DNA of 64,000 bases from Scleromitrula shiraiana (lineage: Eukaryota > Ascomycota > Leotiomycetes > Helotiales > Sclerotiniaceae): contig JABELC010000001.1 in NCBI GenBank assembly GCA_028455995.1, positions 2,034,501 to 2,098,500 on the forward strand, in the 5' to 3' direction. Both the position numbers and the translations under genes were made by a program. The notes below the pieces were generated by a model, which made no database searches, was not told the origin of the DNA, and saw only the letters and a program-made list of their open reading frames with translations. Below, piece by piece: positions 46,501 through 56,304 of this stretch. How positions within the stretch are numbered: the first letter of the stretch is position 1; every line of letters begins with the position of its first letter.

Positions 46501-48027
46501 CACACACATACACGCACGCACGCATGCACGCACATACGCCGCATATATACTCAGCGTACTGTAACTGTAACAGTACGGCATTATTGAATTGGGGGCAAAT
46601 CTGATTTATCCGATATACATCTATGTACGAGGGCGGGCTTAGATTTTCCGAACGGAGAGAGATAGGTAGAGGGGGGTAGAAATCCCGACTTTCTGCATAA
46701 TGAAGTGGAAGGCGAAAAAGATGGGGATGGGTAGAAGGGCCGTCGTGAGAGGGTGCCATGTCATGAGGATATGGGGATTTTCATGGTATGTTGTTGAATG
46801 TGCTGTAGATGTCGGTATTGGGGAGGAGGGGAATTGGACTTGTGACTTCCGGTTCAATTGGTAGATGGATAATTACTGGGCATACTAGGCATGGCATTCT
46901 AGATAGCAAGCAAGCGGAAGAATACCTGGAAAAAAATAATGGGCGGGATAATTTTAATGCTGATGTGATGCGAGGAGTAAGAATAATGAAAGGATTTACG
47001 AATGGTACGGTAGGTATGTAATGCTGATGAGTAAGGGATGAACATCTCTTCTTTTCGATAAAGGAGGAAAGATACATATGTAAGGCGGGAATAGATACGC
47101 CTCTTCCATACATGCTGAGGTGAGGGCTGGAGGGGAAGGTTGGGGGCTGAGACTTTGATAATCGAAGATCATAAACCCCTGAATAACTACAATCTACTTC
47201 AAGTTTGAACTTTGAACTTTGAGATCCATTCATTATTAGTAAGATTGTTCTCCGGCCATTCTCGAATCGAATAATTATGGATAAAAACCCCCTGATCGAC
47301 AAAGAAGAGAGGGGTGCAATGATATGATAATGATAATTGATACGGAATGGAAAGAAATGGAATGAATGAATGGATACTTCCGTACGTTCTGTAGGGATGG
47401 CCGCGTACTGTACAATACGTAGAAAGGTTACGAATAATTTTATCAATAATCTCCCACTCTTTCTGATCTGAAAAGGAGAGACTTATTATTATTTTTATTA
47501 CTTCAAAGGCTCAGATTAGTCAGTGCACTTTGTTACAGTTTGTTAAAGAGATGGGGCACAGAGTAATGGGATGGATATGGTATTGAGGTACCAGTATAGC
47601 TAGTATGTACAGTACCCTTTGAAAGGGAAGGGGAAATTCGAAGAATAGGGGGAGGGGGAATCAATGAATGAAAGAAAGGTTCTTTGACCAGAATCCAGAA
47701 TAACCCCTCCGGCTTTTCAATTATCGAGTCGAGGGATGGGATGGGATGGGATGGGATATTGGAAACTGAGCTTCGGAGCTGTCGACCCACATGATTTATG
47801 GCATCACAAAGTTTGAATAGGCTAATGGATATTCGTAATTATGGAATTATACCGGAGACCCGAGGTCATTGTAATATAGATAGAACTAATATAGATGATG
47901 CTAGATAATATAGATGATGCTAAAGATGTTGTTCTATCGATATACTATTTTCTAAAGCTCAAAAGCTCAATCGAGACTAACAAATTTTGAATTCCTTGGG
48001 ATTCTATTTCGCCATCATTACGAATGT

Positions 48028-48028
48028 T

Positions 48029-48066
<38 letters not shown>
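48028..48066. repeat. (ATAG)n tetranucleotide repeat
   Basis: About nine to ten perfect ATAG units. Confidence 0.9.
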
Positions 48067-48067
<1 letters not shown>

Positions 48068-48330
48068 CCTAGGTAGATGATGAATTGGTTGGCTCGAAAA
48101 CTTGATTCATAGTCTAATAAGAGCAATAGCAATAGTAATCGTCCGCGGGTAAAATAGCCCGACTTGCTAAGTTTCTGTCTGATACTTCCCAGCTCCCTTG
48201 CTCTCTAAGAAGTTTTAAGGTCTCATATAGAAAGAACATTGAAGTTCAATTCTTAAATGATGGCCCTAGTTTCTGGTAGAACATAATTCCTTGAGATGGC
48301 GTAGAAATGTACTCAATGTGTTGCAGCTGT

Positions 48331-48366
48331 ACACAGTATGTACAGTATGTACAGTTACGTACTGTA
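48331..48366. repeat. Overlapping GTACAGTAT / ATGTAC palindromic tract
   Basis: Repeated TGTACAGTA units containing the self-complementary TGTACA, so the run can fold back on itself. Similar TGTACAGTA fragments recur nearby (for example near 45507, 46558 and 47608). Confidence 0.6.
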
Positions 48367-48504
48367 TTCAAGATTCTAGACTGTTTGTTACTCAAGTTTC
48401 CTCATTCAAACTTTCCTCAAACTTCCCTCAAAAGAGTCAAAGCTAACATGGCACGTGCATGGTAACTTCAAAGCTAAAAAAGAAGTTGTAAAAGGAATGC
48501 CAGT

Positions 48505-48549
48505 AATCCCAAGAATCCCAAGAATCCCAGCTGGGGAATCCCAAGAACC
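48505..48549. repeat. AATCCCAAG 9-mer repeat
   Basis: Three direct copies of AATCCCAAG, then a broken copy and one more after a GCTGGGG spacer. Confidence 0.8.
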
Positions 48550-48700
48550 TTGAAAGCCAACAAGGTTATCCAAGTCAACTAAAGCTTATACCCTTGGCTT
48601 TGAGTCTTGACCAAATTAGAACATTCCTTTAGTGTGGCGTTTAATGTGATACCATTACCACCAAGATATTACCAAGAAAGTATCAAATTATTTTATGATT

Positions 48701-48734
48701 GGTTAATTTTGGTTAATTTTGGTTAATTTTGGTT
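48701..48734. repeat. GGTTAATTTT 10-mer in tandem
   Basis: Three perfect head-to-tail copies with a partial fourth, about 660 bp upstream of the hacA start codon. Confidence 0.9.
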
Positions 48735-49211
48735 CCTTCCATTCATTGATGAACCACTTTAGCGAACACCGTGTTAACTTCATAAAGAGGCCACATCTCC
48801 CACCTCGAGAGAGAACTTGTCAATTTGTCAATTCTATACTATCTATCATTCTAAGGTATCCAAAATATCAATTCAATTCATTCTACCCATATTCTATCTA
48901 CTATCGTCATTCATTGACCTCGACTTCTTTTTCTAGAGGATAGAGGAAAGGGGTTTATTTATCTCTTAACTCAAGATCCCTGTTAATCCTCAATTCTTTT
49001 TCTTAATTCTTTTATTTTTATTTTTTGTTCTTATCCTATCATAATTCTTCATTCTTTTCTTTTTTGTATTTGTATACGAATTCATAAATCTATTTATTCT
49101 ATTTTAATTCAGGCATCCAATCCAAAATAGCCTGAGGTTGATTTGACTCATCATCATTGCCTCTCTACTGCGCCTACTATTATCTGTCCTTTGTCCATTT
49201 TTAGTATCAGT

Positions 49212-49265
49212 ATGAGTATGGGCCTATTCACTCTCTATTTGTACAATACTCGACCACGACAGTAG
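49212..49265 (+). promoter_or_regulatory. 17-codon uORF upstream of hacA
   Basis: ATG at 49212, stop TAG at 49263-49265, coding MSMGLFTLYLYNTRPRQ, 127 nt before the main start and in another frame. It contains the last ATG codons before the hacA start. Filamentous fungal hacA/hac1 transcripts are known to carry a short uORF that restrains translation and is lost on truncation under ER stress. Whether it lies in the transcript here depends on the unmapped start site. Confidence 0.5.
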
Positions 49266-49392
49266 TTGAAATCTTAGTACAGCACTGTAGAGTAGAGAAT
49301 CAATCAAATCAATCTTCAGTTTCATTTCCTCCATCAATTTTATTTGATTAGGAAATTAAATTATCAAATATATTCACAATCCTCTATTCAAA

Positions 49393-50975
49393 ATGTCGAC
49401 ACCGAATTTGAAATTTGAGCAATCTCCAGTCGAGTCACTGGCTGATTCCTTTATCTCAACACCCGGCACACAATATCCTCCACTTTTCGAACAACAAAAT
49501 ATGGATCCCCAAGCTATGACCCCACAATCATTCGACGACGACAGTATCTTTGATGAGAGGAGTATGGGTGGAAGCATGGCTGGTACACCGGCACCAGAAA
49601 AGAAGCCGGTAAAGAAGAGGAAGTCTTGGGGTCAACAATTACCTGAACCCAAGACAAACCTTCCACCTAGGTACATTATACCCATAAAATAATAACATCA
49701 ACCACAATGCTAACATTTAATTTTAGAAAACGAGCAAAGACAGAAGATGAGAAAGAACAAAGACGAGTTGAACGCGTCCTTCGAAATCGACGAGCCGCTC
49801 AATCATCCAGGGAGCGAAAGCGTCAAGAAGTAGAGGCTCTTGAACTCGAGAAGGGTCGAATCGAACAAAAGAACCAAGCTCTCGAATTACAATTAGCCGA
49901 GATGCAAGCCAAATATCAAATGGCCATGAAACAATTAGAGGAAGTAACCGGAGGCAATCTTCCAAGTGCCTTCCGTTCTTCTTCAGTCTCGTCATCACCT
50001 CAACGAGAACCATTACTCCAACAATCACCATCACTTACCAGAGGTCTATTCACATTAGAACAAGACCCCACCACCCCAATGATGGCCCCGCAAGCTATTA
50101 GAGATAGTCATAATAGTATGCAATCCGTCATGGGCACGGTTGATCTACATTCCGTATCACCAATAAACCCTGTTGATGACGAAGTCAGCTCCAACGCCCG
50201 TTCTTTCGATATGACACAACATCCTGCTGCGGTGTTGTGCGACCTGCAGTGTCAGTCGAAAGAACAACGGCCCTGGATGGCTTCGGCTCAACAGAATCTG
50301 GTTCTTACACAAATTTTGGCAATTTCTCTCTGGATGCAGATGGGTATAGCCACTATCTCGCAGATCCTGACTCCAATGGAGCGGATTCTGAATTCTATCA
50401 AGACAGGATCGACCCTACTGCCGACTCCTTCAGTAATAACTTTGATCATCTGGCTGGCGACAACATCGGCGCCGCTGACGATCTCTTCGACATCGTCGAC
50501 TTCATTCACCAAGACGAAGACACACAGTTTGCGCCCGAAGTTCAGTCTTCGGATTCGCTTGCTGAGAAGACTACTAGCCTGCAGCCCCAATTTGGCGCGT
50601 CCTCTTATGGATGCGACGCTGGCGGCAATGCGGTTATCGTCTGAACAGCAACTTGTTCGCGACTGTCTGAGCAGCGTAGGCGAGTGTAATCTTCGCGATG
50701 GTGGTAAGTCTCCGAGTTTAGAATCGTTAATAACGCTATCTTGGGCGATCAAGGTTATCGAGAAGGAACAAGCGCAAACGTCGTCTCCAGAGCCGGACGC
50801 GGTAATGGAGGACGGACAGCCTTGCGATCAGTTGGAAGATGTGTTCAGATTAAGAGAGTTTAGTGGTAGCATGAAGAACGAAATTTCTTTACCTTTAGCA
50901 ACGGCGTCATCGTCGTCATCATCATCGGAGGTGGGGGATCTATTGGGTGAAAAGTCTTACGAGACAAAGGCGTAA
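49393..50975 (+). CDS. hacA: HacA/Hac1 bZIP transcription factor of the unfolded protein response
   Basis: Conventional exons 49393-49670 and 49727 onward. The bZIP runs from ~105 to 168: RVERVLRNRRAAQSSRERKR then leucine/glutamate heptads. HacA/Hac1 is the nuclear activator of ER-stress genes. Unspliced mRNA reads on through ...HPAAVLCDLQCQSKEQRPW to a stop at 50973-50975 (508 residues). Removal of a 20-nt Ire1 intron (50227-50246) changes frame and gives HPAVSVERTTALDGFGS and a Asp/Ser-rich C-terminus ending GGNAVIV at 50644 (391 residues), the probable active form. Both versions were checked in frame. DMTQHPAAVLCDLQCQ at the frame switch is the recognised HacA signature. Auto-regulation is likely but not shown. 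Confidence 0.95.
50215..50239 (+). promoter_or_regulatory. Predicted Ire1 cleavage hairpin, 5' site
   Basis: Arms 50215-50223 (CACAACATC) and 50231-50239 (GGTGTTGTG) can pair over nine positions, one of them G-U. They hold a 7-nt loop CTGCTGC (50224-50230), matching Ire1 consensus CNG|CNGN. Cleavage after the third loop base (G 50226). Confidence 0.8.
50227..50246 (+). other. Unconventional 20-nt Ire1 intron of hacA
   Basis: Sequence from CTGCGG to ACCTG, bounded by cleavage sites after G50226 and G50246. It lacks GT-AG ends. Its length (20, i.e. 2 modulo 3) moves translation from the long unspliced frame to the frame of 50247-50644. Twenty nucleotides is the size known in Aspergillus and Trichoderma. 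Confidence 0.85.
50241..50253 (+). promoter_or_regulatory. Predicted Ire1 cleavage hairpin, 3' site
   Basis: Loop CTGCAGT (50244-50250) fits CNG|CNGN. Its closing arms GAC/GTC give a short 3-bp stem, possibly extended past a bulged A. Cleavage after G50246. Confidence 0.7.
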
Positions 50976-51652
50976 GGAGTTTGAGGATGGTTCAAATTCC
51001 TCATGATAGTTAGCGATGTCAGTTTGGGCTGGATAGCCTTATTTTCTTGTACACCACATGTAACATGTAACTTGTGCCAATACAAAGTCCCAAGAACGTT
51101 TGTTTTAACGTATCTATCTAATATCTATCTCAATAATTGTTTATTATGTCTGTGATTACTTATGTGTATGTGACTGTGAATTGACGGAAAGTGATAGTGA
51201 CTCGTCAATTTTAAATATCAACTGGGATATGAAAGTAAGATAAGGTCTAACGATATAGTACATGAAAAATCTCGACTCCATAAAACCAAAATCCTTATAT
51301 CTTCATATATTGGCGAGTAGTTGCTTCCTAGATGAAGAATTTATTATTCTATCTGATTATTGATGGCGTAGTAAAAGTTGAAAAGAAATAAAAAAAATGG
51401 GCGATTTTTGTTACATAATCATGTGACTATGATTTATTTATTTGTGTGTGTACTAATAACTAACATGGCTGGCGCGAATGTAATGAAAGTAAAAGATATC
51501 ATCACAGTGTGTGTGAATGAAGGATATTTTCTTTTTGATCAAAAAAAGATCAAAAAAAAAAAAAAACTTTTTTTTATTCTTTCTCTGTTTTTTTTATACT
51601 CTTTCGGATCGGATAGATTGGTTGGATTTCGGAAAATTTGGAATTGTAATTG

Positions 51653-51684
<32 letters not shown>

Positions 51685-51890
51685 TTGTCAATTGGCGGGA
51701 GATTCATTTGACTGACATTGAGAAAGAGAATCTTTTTTTTTCCTTTTTTGGAATTTTTGAGAGCTGGTTGGTTTGGCTTTGGTTTTGGTGTGTGTGTGAG
51801 AGGCATAGGATAGGATAGGATAGGATAGGATTGGATTGGATTGGTACCGAGCTGAGTAAAGTGTAGCGACTTCAAGTTGAAGTTGGTGCG
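50976..51890. other. Intergenic region with homopolymer and microsatellite tracts
   Basis: Between hacA and TAD2. It contains an A/T-rich near-palindrome with GATC cores (about 51529-51588), a GTCT run (51654-51690) and an ATAGG/GGATT run (about 51807-51844). A 146-codon ORF at 51378 is an artefact of these runs. Confidence 0.6.
51654..51690. repeat. (GTCT)n tetranucleotide repeat
   Basis: About nine units with two GTTT substitutions. Confidence 0.9.
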
Positions 51891-53352
51891 ATGGATCACA
51901 TATCTCCCTTACCGGGTTCAGTTCCGGGTTCAGTTCCGGGTTCAGTTCCGGGTTTGGAGGGGAGGAGTGGGGATATTGGAGGGAATGGAGATGAGAGGAT
52001 AGAGGAGTCTGGATATGGATATGGAAATGGAAATGGATATGGAAATTCAAAATCCAAGGTGAAGGCGAAGTTGAATTTACCGCCTGATGCGGAGGGGATG
52101 ACGGAGGAGGAAGTTGGGAGACATGTGGGGTTTATGAGGGAGGCGTTGGGGATGGTGGGTGTTTTTTTTTTCGTTTCGTTTCGTTTGTGTGGGAGGTGTT
52201 TTGAGGATGATGGGAGGTGTGAGGGGTGGAGGACGGAGAATGGTGACGGCTATCTCTTGGAGGATCTGGAGAGGAAGGATAAGGGGGGCAAATGGATGAG
52301 GAGGAAGGGATATGGTGTTGCTAGTGCAATTTCTACCTCTTTTCTACCCATTTCACACTTTCCATTCGATCATTACATTGCATCGCATCTGTCAGCCCCT
52401 CTTACAATCCCATCCACCCGTCCATTCATGCAATCCCCAAATACATACGTTCATTTCCCTCCCCCTCAAATCCCCCCCTCAAAGATAAGAAAAACAAACT
52501 AACACGCCATCCCCATACAGGCAAACCTCGCCCTCCAAACCAACGAAACCCCTGTCGGCTGCATCCTCGTGAACCCTAAAACGGGGACCATCGTAGCCCG
52601 AGGAATGAACGCCACAAATCGTAGTTATAATGGTACGCGGCATGCGGAATTCGTGGCTGTTGATGAATATTTCTCCAGCGGAGATACAGAGGGGGAGGAA
52701 GATTCGGAAATGGAAGGGGAAGGGAAAGGGGAAAGGGAAAGAAAGATTTCAGAGATGAAGAATCTCCATCTCTATGTCACGGTCGAGCCGTGTATTATGT
52801 GTGCGTCGTTTTTGAGACAGATGGGGATAGGCAAGGTTTGGTTTGGAGCGGTTAATGATAAGTTTGGGGGGACAGGGGGGGTTTTGAGGGTGCATGTTGG
52901 GAATGGGAGGGAGGTGGGTGGGGAGGCGGAAGAGGGAGGAAATGAAGGGGGACAAGGGGAGGCGGAAGAGGGAGGAAATGAAGGGGGACAAGGGGAGAAG
53001 GAGAGGGAAAAGGAAGAGGGTGATTATGAGGTTAGTGGGGGGTGGTTGAGGGAAGAGGCGGTGGTTGTTTTGAGGAGGTTTTATGTTCAGGAGAATGAGA
53101 GGGGTGAGTCTTTTTTATATACATTTTTACATTTCCCTGGAACGGTTTTTTTTCTTTGTTTTTTTGCTTCTAGCTATATATTTGGGAAGTTCTCGTTTCT
53201 CCTTTGGTAAATCTGAGAAGGATGTTTATGGATTGGTAGGGTTATGCTAATCAATGATTTAATGATATTTAGCTCCGGAACCTAGGAATAAGAAAGAGAG
53301 GGTTCTAAAATTGGAGGTGGAACCTATGATAGATCCTAGGAGGACTGATTAA
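51891..53352 (+). CDS. TAD2: tRNA-specific adenosine deaminase 2 (TAD2/ADAT2)
   Basis: Three exons: 51891-52154, 52521-53103 and 53273-53352, giving 308 residues. It is the catalytic half of the Tad2-Tad3 enzyme converting A34 to inosine in several tRNAs. The zinc/catalytic motifs are HAEF (His and the proton-shuttle Glu) and PCIMCASFLRQ, preceded by NETPVGCILVNPKTG. FGAVNDKFGGTGGVL is typical of TAD2. The N-terminus (~1-60) is low complexity, with three PGSV repeats encoded by a 12-nt tandem repeat, then a Gly/Tyr/Asn run. Between the core and the end sits an acidic Gly/Glu insert with a perfect 36-bp duplication. The first intron is long for this window (366 bp). Confidence 0.93.
51912..51955. 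repeat. In-frame 12-nt repeat coding PGSV
   Basis: Three copies of CCGGGTTCAGTT plus a partial fourth within exon 1 of TAD2. Confidence 0.9.
52923..52994. repeat. Perfect 36-bp tandem duplication in TAD2
   Basis: Two identical 36-nt units encode a doubled EAEEGGNEGGQG-type segment. Perfect identity suggests a recent event. Confidence 0.9.
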
Positions 53353-53759
53353 ATGATGGTTTGGTTGAGATTGGTTGGATTTGATAACGTGTTTTGTATA
53401 CCGTATCTACATATACATAGCCGGGGATAGGATTGAACGAATGGAGACCGATCATGTGAAAAGATATCTTGATATGCATATTATACCTTGGATTTATGAG
53501 TCGGCTGCATGGGAGTGAATAAGGGGCTTATAGACATGGCTCAAATCTCACCATAGATCATAACAACCATGAAATCAATGCAGAACAAAAAAAATCCCAA
53601 TTCCGTATTTACAATTCCTTTCCTCCCAACGTGATCATTTCCATTTCGATTCTCAACCCACCCCCTTCCCTCACATCCACGAACCGTCTCCCTCTTGTCC
53701 TCCCCAATACCTCACATCACCGAACTGAAAACCCATCCAGCCCTCGCTCTCATTCCAAC
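53353..53759. other. Convergent intergenic region, no gene seen
   Basis: About 400 bp between the 3' ends of TAD2 and the complex I gene. Confidence 0.6.
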
Positions 53760-54578
53760 CTAACCACTCAAACCCTTCCCCACCTTCTCCGCCTCCAACT
53801 CCCTCTCCGCCTGCTGATAATACTTGGCCGTATCAACCCCATGTTGATTATGATTAACCAGGTTAAACCACGGTATGACATGCATCCACACACCCGTATA
53901 TCTCGAGTTTCTCGATGCTACTCCTTGGATATATGGCGTGGTGCCGCTGACTCCGTAGAGGGGTTCACCCTTTTTGACTTTACTGACCATTTCTTTCATG
54001 TCCATTTCCTGCTCGCGTTTGTTTTCTGTGAAGCCGTAGAAGCGCACTGGGCGATTATTAGTACTTTCCATTTTCTCCAATAGCAATGCCAATACCAGAA
54101 GCTGGGCCAATGAGAGAGGTAACATACAAATCGAACGTTGATAAAACATAAAGAATCCAGCGCCTACACCCACAACACCCGTTAATCGCATGATGGGAGC
54201 AAATCCCCCCTTTCCTACTAACGAGGGTGCGATCTTCTCCCATAGTAACATAAGACCTGGCCCTGCGGTTGCGGTTGCGGCTCCTACGGCGTAATCGGAT
54301 GGGCGTGCATAGCTGAGTACTCGCTTGAAATGTCTATTGAGTTGGGGTAAGTATGCGATTACCTAGGTATGTATGGATGGTGAGTATATGCGGGGAAGGA
54401 AACGTACGGATCACTGTCGATGAGCTAGATAGAGGGCATTGTTAGCTATGGATTGTTGCTAGGTATATTTCGAGGAGGGGAGTGAGTGAGTGGGCAAAGG
54501 GAGAGATATGTAACGTACCGGGTAAGCAGTGTTAATTTTCTTGGAGGGCACAAAGGGCCTCTGTTCAGTGTTGGACAT
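53760..54578 (-). CDS. nuo-21: NADH-ubiquinone oxidoreductase 21 kDa subunit
   Basis: Four exons: 54578-54519, 54424-54408 (17 nt), 54333-54128 and 54046-53760, giving 189 residues. It is an accessory subunit of mitochondrial complex I known from Neurospora. Assembled start MSNTEQRPFVPSKKINTAYP, LIDSDPHFKRVLSYARPSDY, then AVGAATATAGPGLMLLWEKI with a hydrophobic segment MRLTGVVGVGAGFFMFYQRS. After the last intron RFYGFTENKREQEMDMKEMV follows and a C-terminal region with PWFNLVNHNQHGVD. Intron 3 (54047-54127, 81 nt) is a stop-free multiple of three, so a plain ORF reads falsely through it. Family match is firm. Confidence 0.92.
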
Positions 54579-54933
54579 TTTGGTCTATATTACCAATTGA
54601 AGATCGCTCAATTGGTTTTATTTCTTCCGACAGCCTGCTGTTAGAGCTCAATTTCTTGTGATGGAGGTTCGATTTCGATATCAGAGACGCTAATGAGATC
54701 CGTGGCGCACGGACCGGGGAAAATTGCTGCGGCCTGATTTATATTGATGATGCCTCGTCACGTCTTCTTAGATTGAGACGCGTTACTTTTGTAAAGAGCA
54801 TTTTGGCTAGGATTTTTGGATTGAATGATATAGGAAAAGCATTAGTGGTGTTGGAATTCCATTTTTGGGAGAACAATATTGACGATTTTTCCTTTTTTGA
54901 AAAGATTGACGACTACTTTTCCTTTTCATAATA
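54579..54933. promoter_or_regulatory. Divergent promoter between the complex I gene and CSM3
   Basis: A 355-bp shared upstream region with an ACGCGT at about 54778-54783 (in GAGACGCGTTAC), a possible cell-cycle site for CSM3, a replication-fork gene. Confidence 0.45.
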
Positions 54934-55994
54934 ATGAGTTCTCCATCTTCTCGGCCACTTCATACTGAAGGTCCATCTGCGGGGGGTGATGAATTCGACG
55001 ATTTGTTCGATTACGATGTGGCAGATTTGGATGATCCATTCAATGAGAACTATGTAGTTCCTGGTAGTAAGGATAAATCAAAAGAAAAGGAATCGGAATC
55101 GACGAATAAATCGAAAGATGGTGCCGGTCTGGGTATCGATGAGCAAATTGAGGTCACAAGAAAACCAAGAGCTCCACGAGTGAAGCTTGATGAGAATAAG
55201 TTAGTTTTGCATCCCGGATTATTGGCCTCATGATGATTGATACTGGTGTTTAGACTTCTATCATCTGCGGGTATACCTAAATTACGGAAAAGAGCTGCGG
55301 ATCATTTGAAGTTCAAAGGGAAAGGCCATGAGGTATGGTGGGAGATAATTTCAGAAACAAGCTCGAATTAACAATGTCGCAGTACTCGGATGCCGCCAAA
55401 CTTCTAGCTTTTTATCAACTCTGGCTAGACGATCTCTTTCCAAAAGCCAAATTTCTCGATGCGTTAGCAATGGTGGAGAAATTGGGTCATAAGAAGATGA
55501 TACAATCTGCGAGGATGGATTGGATTAATGAGGGAAGGCCGAAAGATCCAGTACATGAAGATTCTCTCTTTGATGCTCCAGAGCTTCCAGCACGGGAAAA
55601 TAGTGGGAGAGAAAAGACAGCAGAGAGGGTGGCTCCTATATTTGAGCGTAGGGCAACCGAGAGACTTACAACACCTGTTCCCAACGGCGACCAGCCAGGT
55701 ACAGATGGCTTGTACGACGCTACTCCCAGGGCTATACGACAGAAGCCAGTTGCGGAAACAGCTCAATCAACTTCAATATTTGGTGATGTAAATGCTGGAC
55801 CTGCTAAAACAGTAGCATCAATAGAAGATGGGCCTCCTGATGATGATCTCGAGGCATTGTTGGCCGAAGCGGAAGAATTTAATGCTGCTACCAAATCTAC
55901 AACAAAACCAGCGTCTATGGGAAACTCTATACCTGATGATTTTGATGATGCAGATGCTATGGAAGCTATGGCGGAGATGGATATGGATTGGTAA
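54934..55994 (+). CDS. CSM3: Replication fork protection complex subunit CSM3/SWI3 (TIPIN)
   Basis: Three exons: 54934-55199, 55254-55332 and 55383-55994, giving 318 residues. Assembled core: VKLDENKLLSSAGIPKLRKR, then HLKFKGKGHEYSDAAKLLAF and YQLWLDDLFPKAKFLDALAM, the Swi3/Tipin domain. Csm3 binds Tof1/Timeless and stabilises stalled replication forks in the nucleus. The N-terminus (DEFDDLFDYDVADLDDPF) and C-terminus (an acidic DDFDDADAMEAMAEMDMDW) are disordered. The second intron of 50 nt was placed because it alone restores the frame. ORF fragments seen separately at both ends belong to this one gene. Confidence 0.93.
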
Positions 55995-56304
55995 ATAGAT
56001 TACGATTGGCGTTTGGTGGATTGTTTAAATGTAGCATTATGAGGCGTTAGGTGTGGCATAATGATTATGATACCAGAACTTTGTAATTTTTACATTATCA
56101 TAATGAATTTGATTTATTAGTATGCTTGTTTTCGAACGTTAATGTAAAGAGTGAAATAATGATGGAGGGGCTCCTACCGCTTGTTATTTTGATTCTAATG
56201 AGCGTCATTGTCATTCAATCCCCATATACCCCACCAATTTTTGTACCTGCAGATCACCACCTTCAAAAACAACACTCTCACTGAGGAGTTACTTCCAGAC
56301 AACA
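55995..56304. other. Intergenic region, no gene seen
   Basis: About 310 bp between CSM3 and SKI2 holding a 3' flank and promoter. Confidence 0.5.

Larger units (their letters stand above)
43534..49392. other. 5.9-kb region without a convincing gene, upstream of hacA
   Basis: The longest gene-free stretch of the window. ORFs occur (up to 221 codons, at 46781-47446 on -) but they overlap on both strands, lack motifs and follow repeat tracts. The region carries microsatellites, palindromic TGTACAGTATGTACA-type runs, a CACGTG at 48452-48457 and a short uORF. It could be extended promoter/leader of hacA or host non-coding transcripts. Confidence 0.6.

Noticed and set aside
46840..46880. GGTTCAATTGG as a tRNA B-box-like element
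   Set aside because: No matching A-box or cloverleaf around it.
46781..47446. 221-codon ORF on the - strand
   Set aside because: No motif, no support from the flanks, odd Ser/Ile-rich composition, and short overlapping ORFs on both strands.
48028..48066. Tandem repeats as a CRISPR array
   Set aside because: Simple microsatellites without spacers, and a eukaryotic genome.
51378..51818. 146-codon ORF
   Set aside because: Built from poly-A, GTCT and TTTT runs; not a real protein composition.
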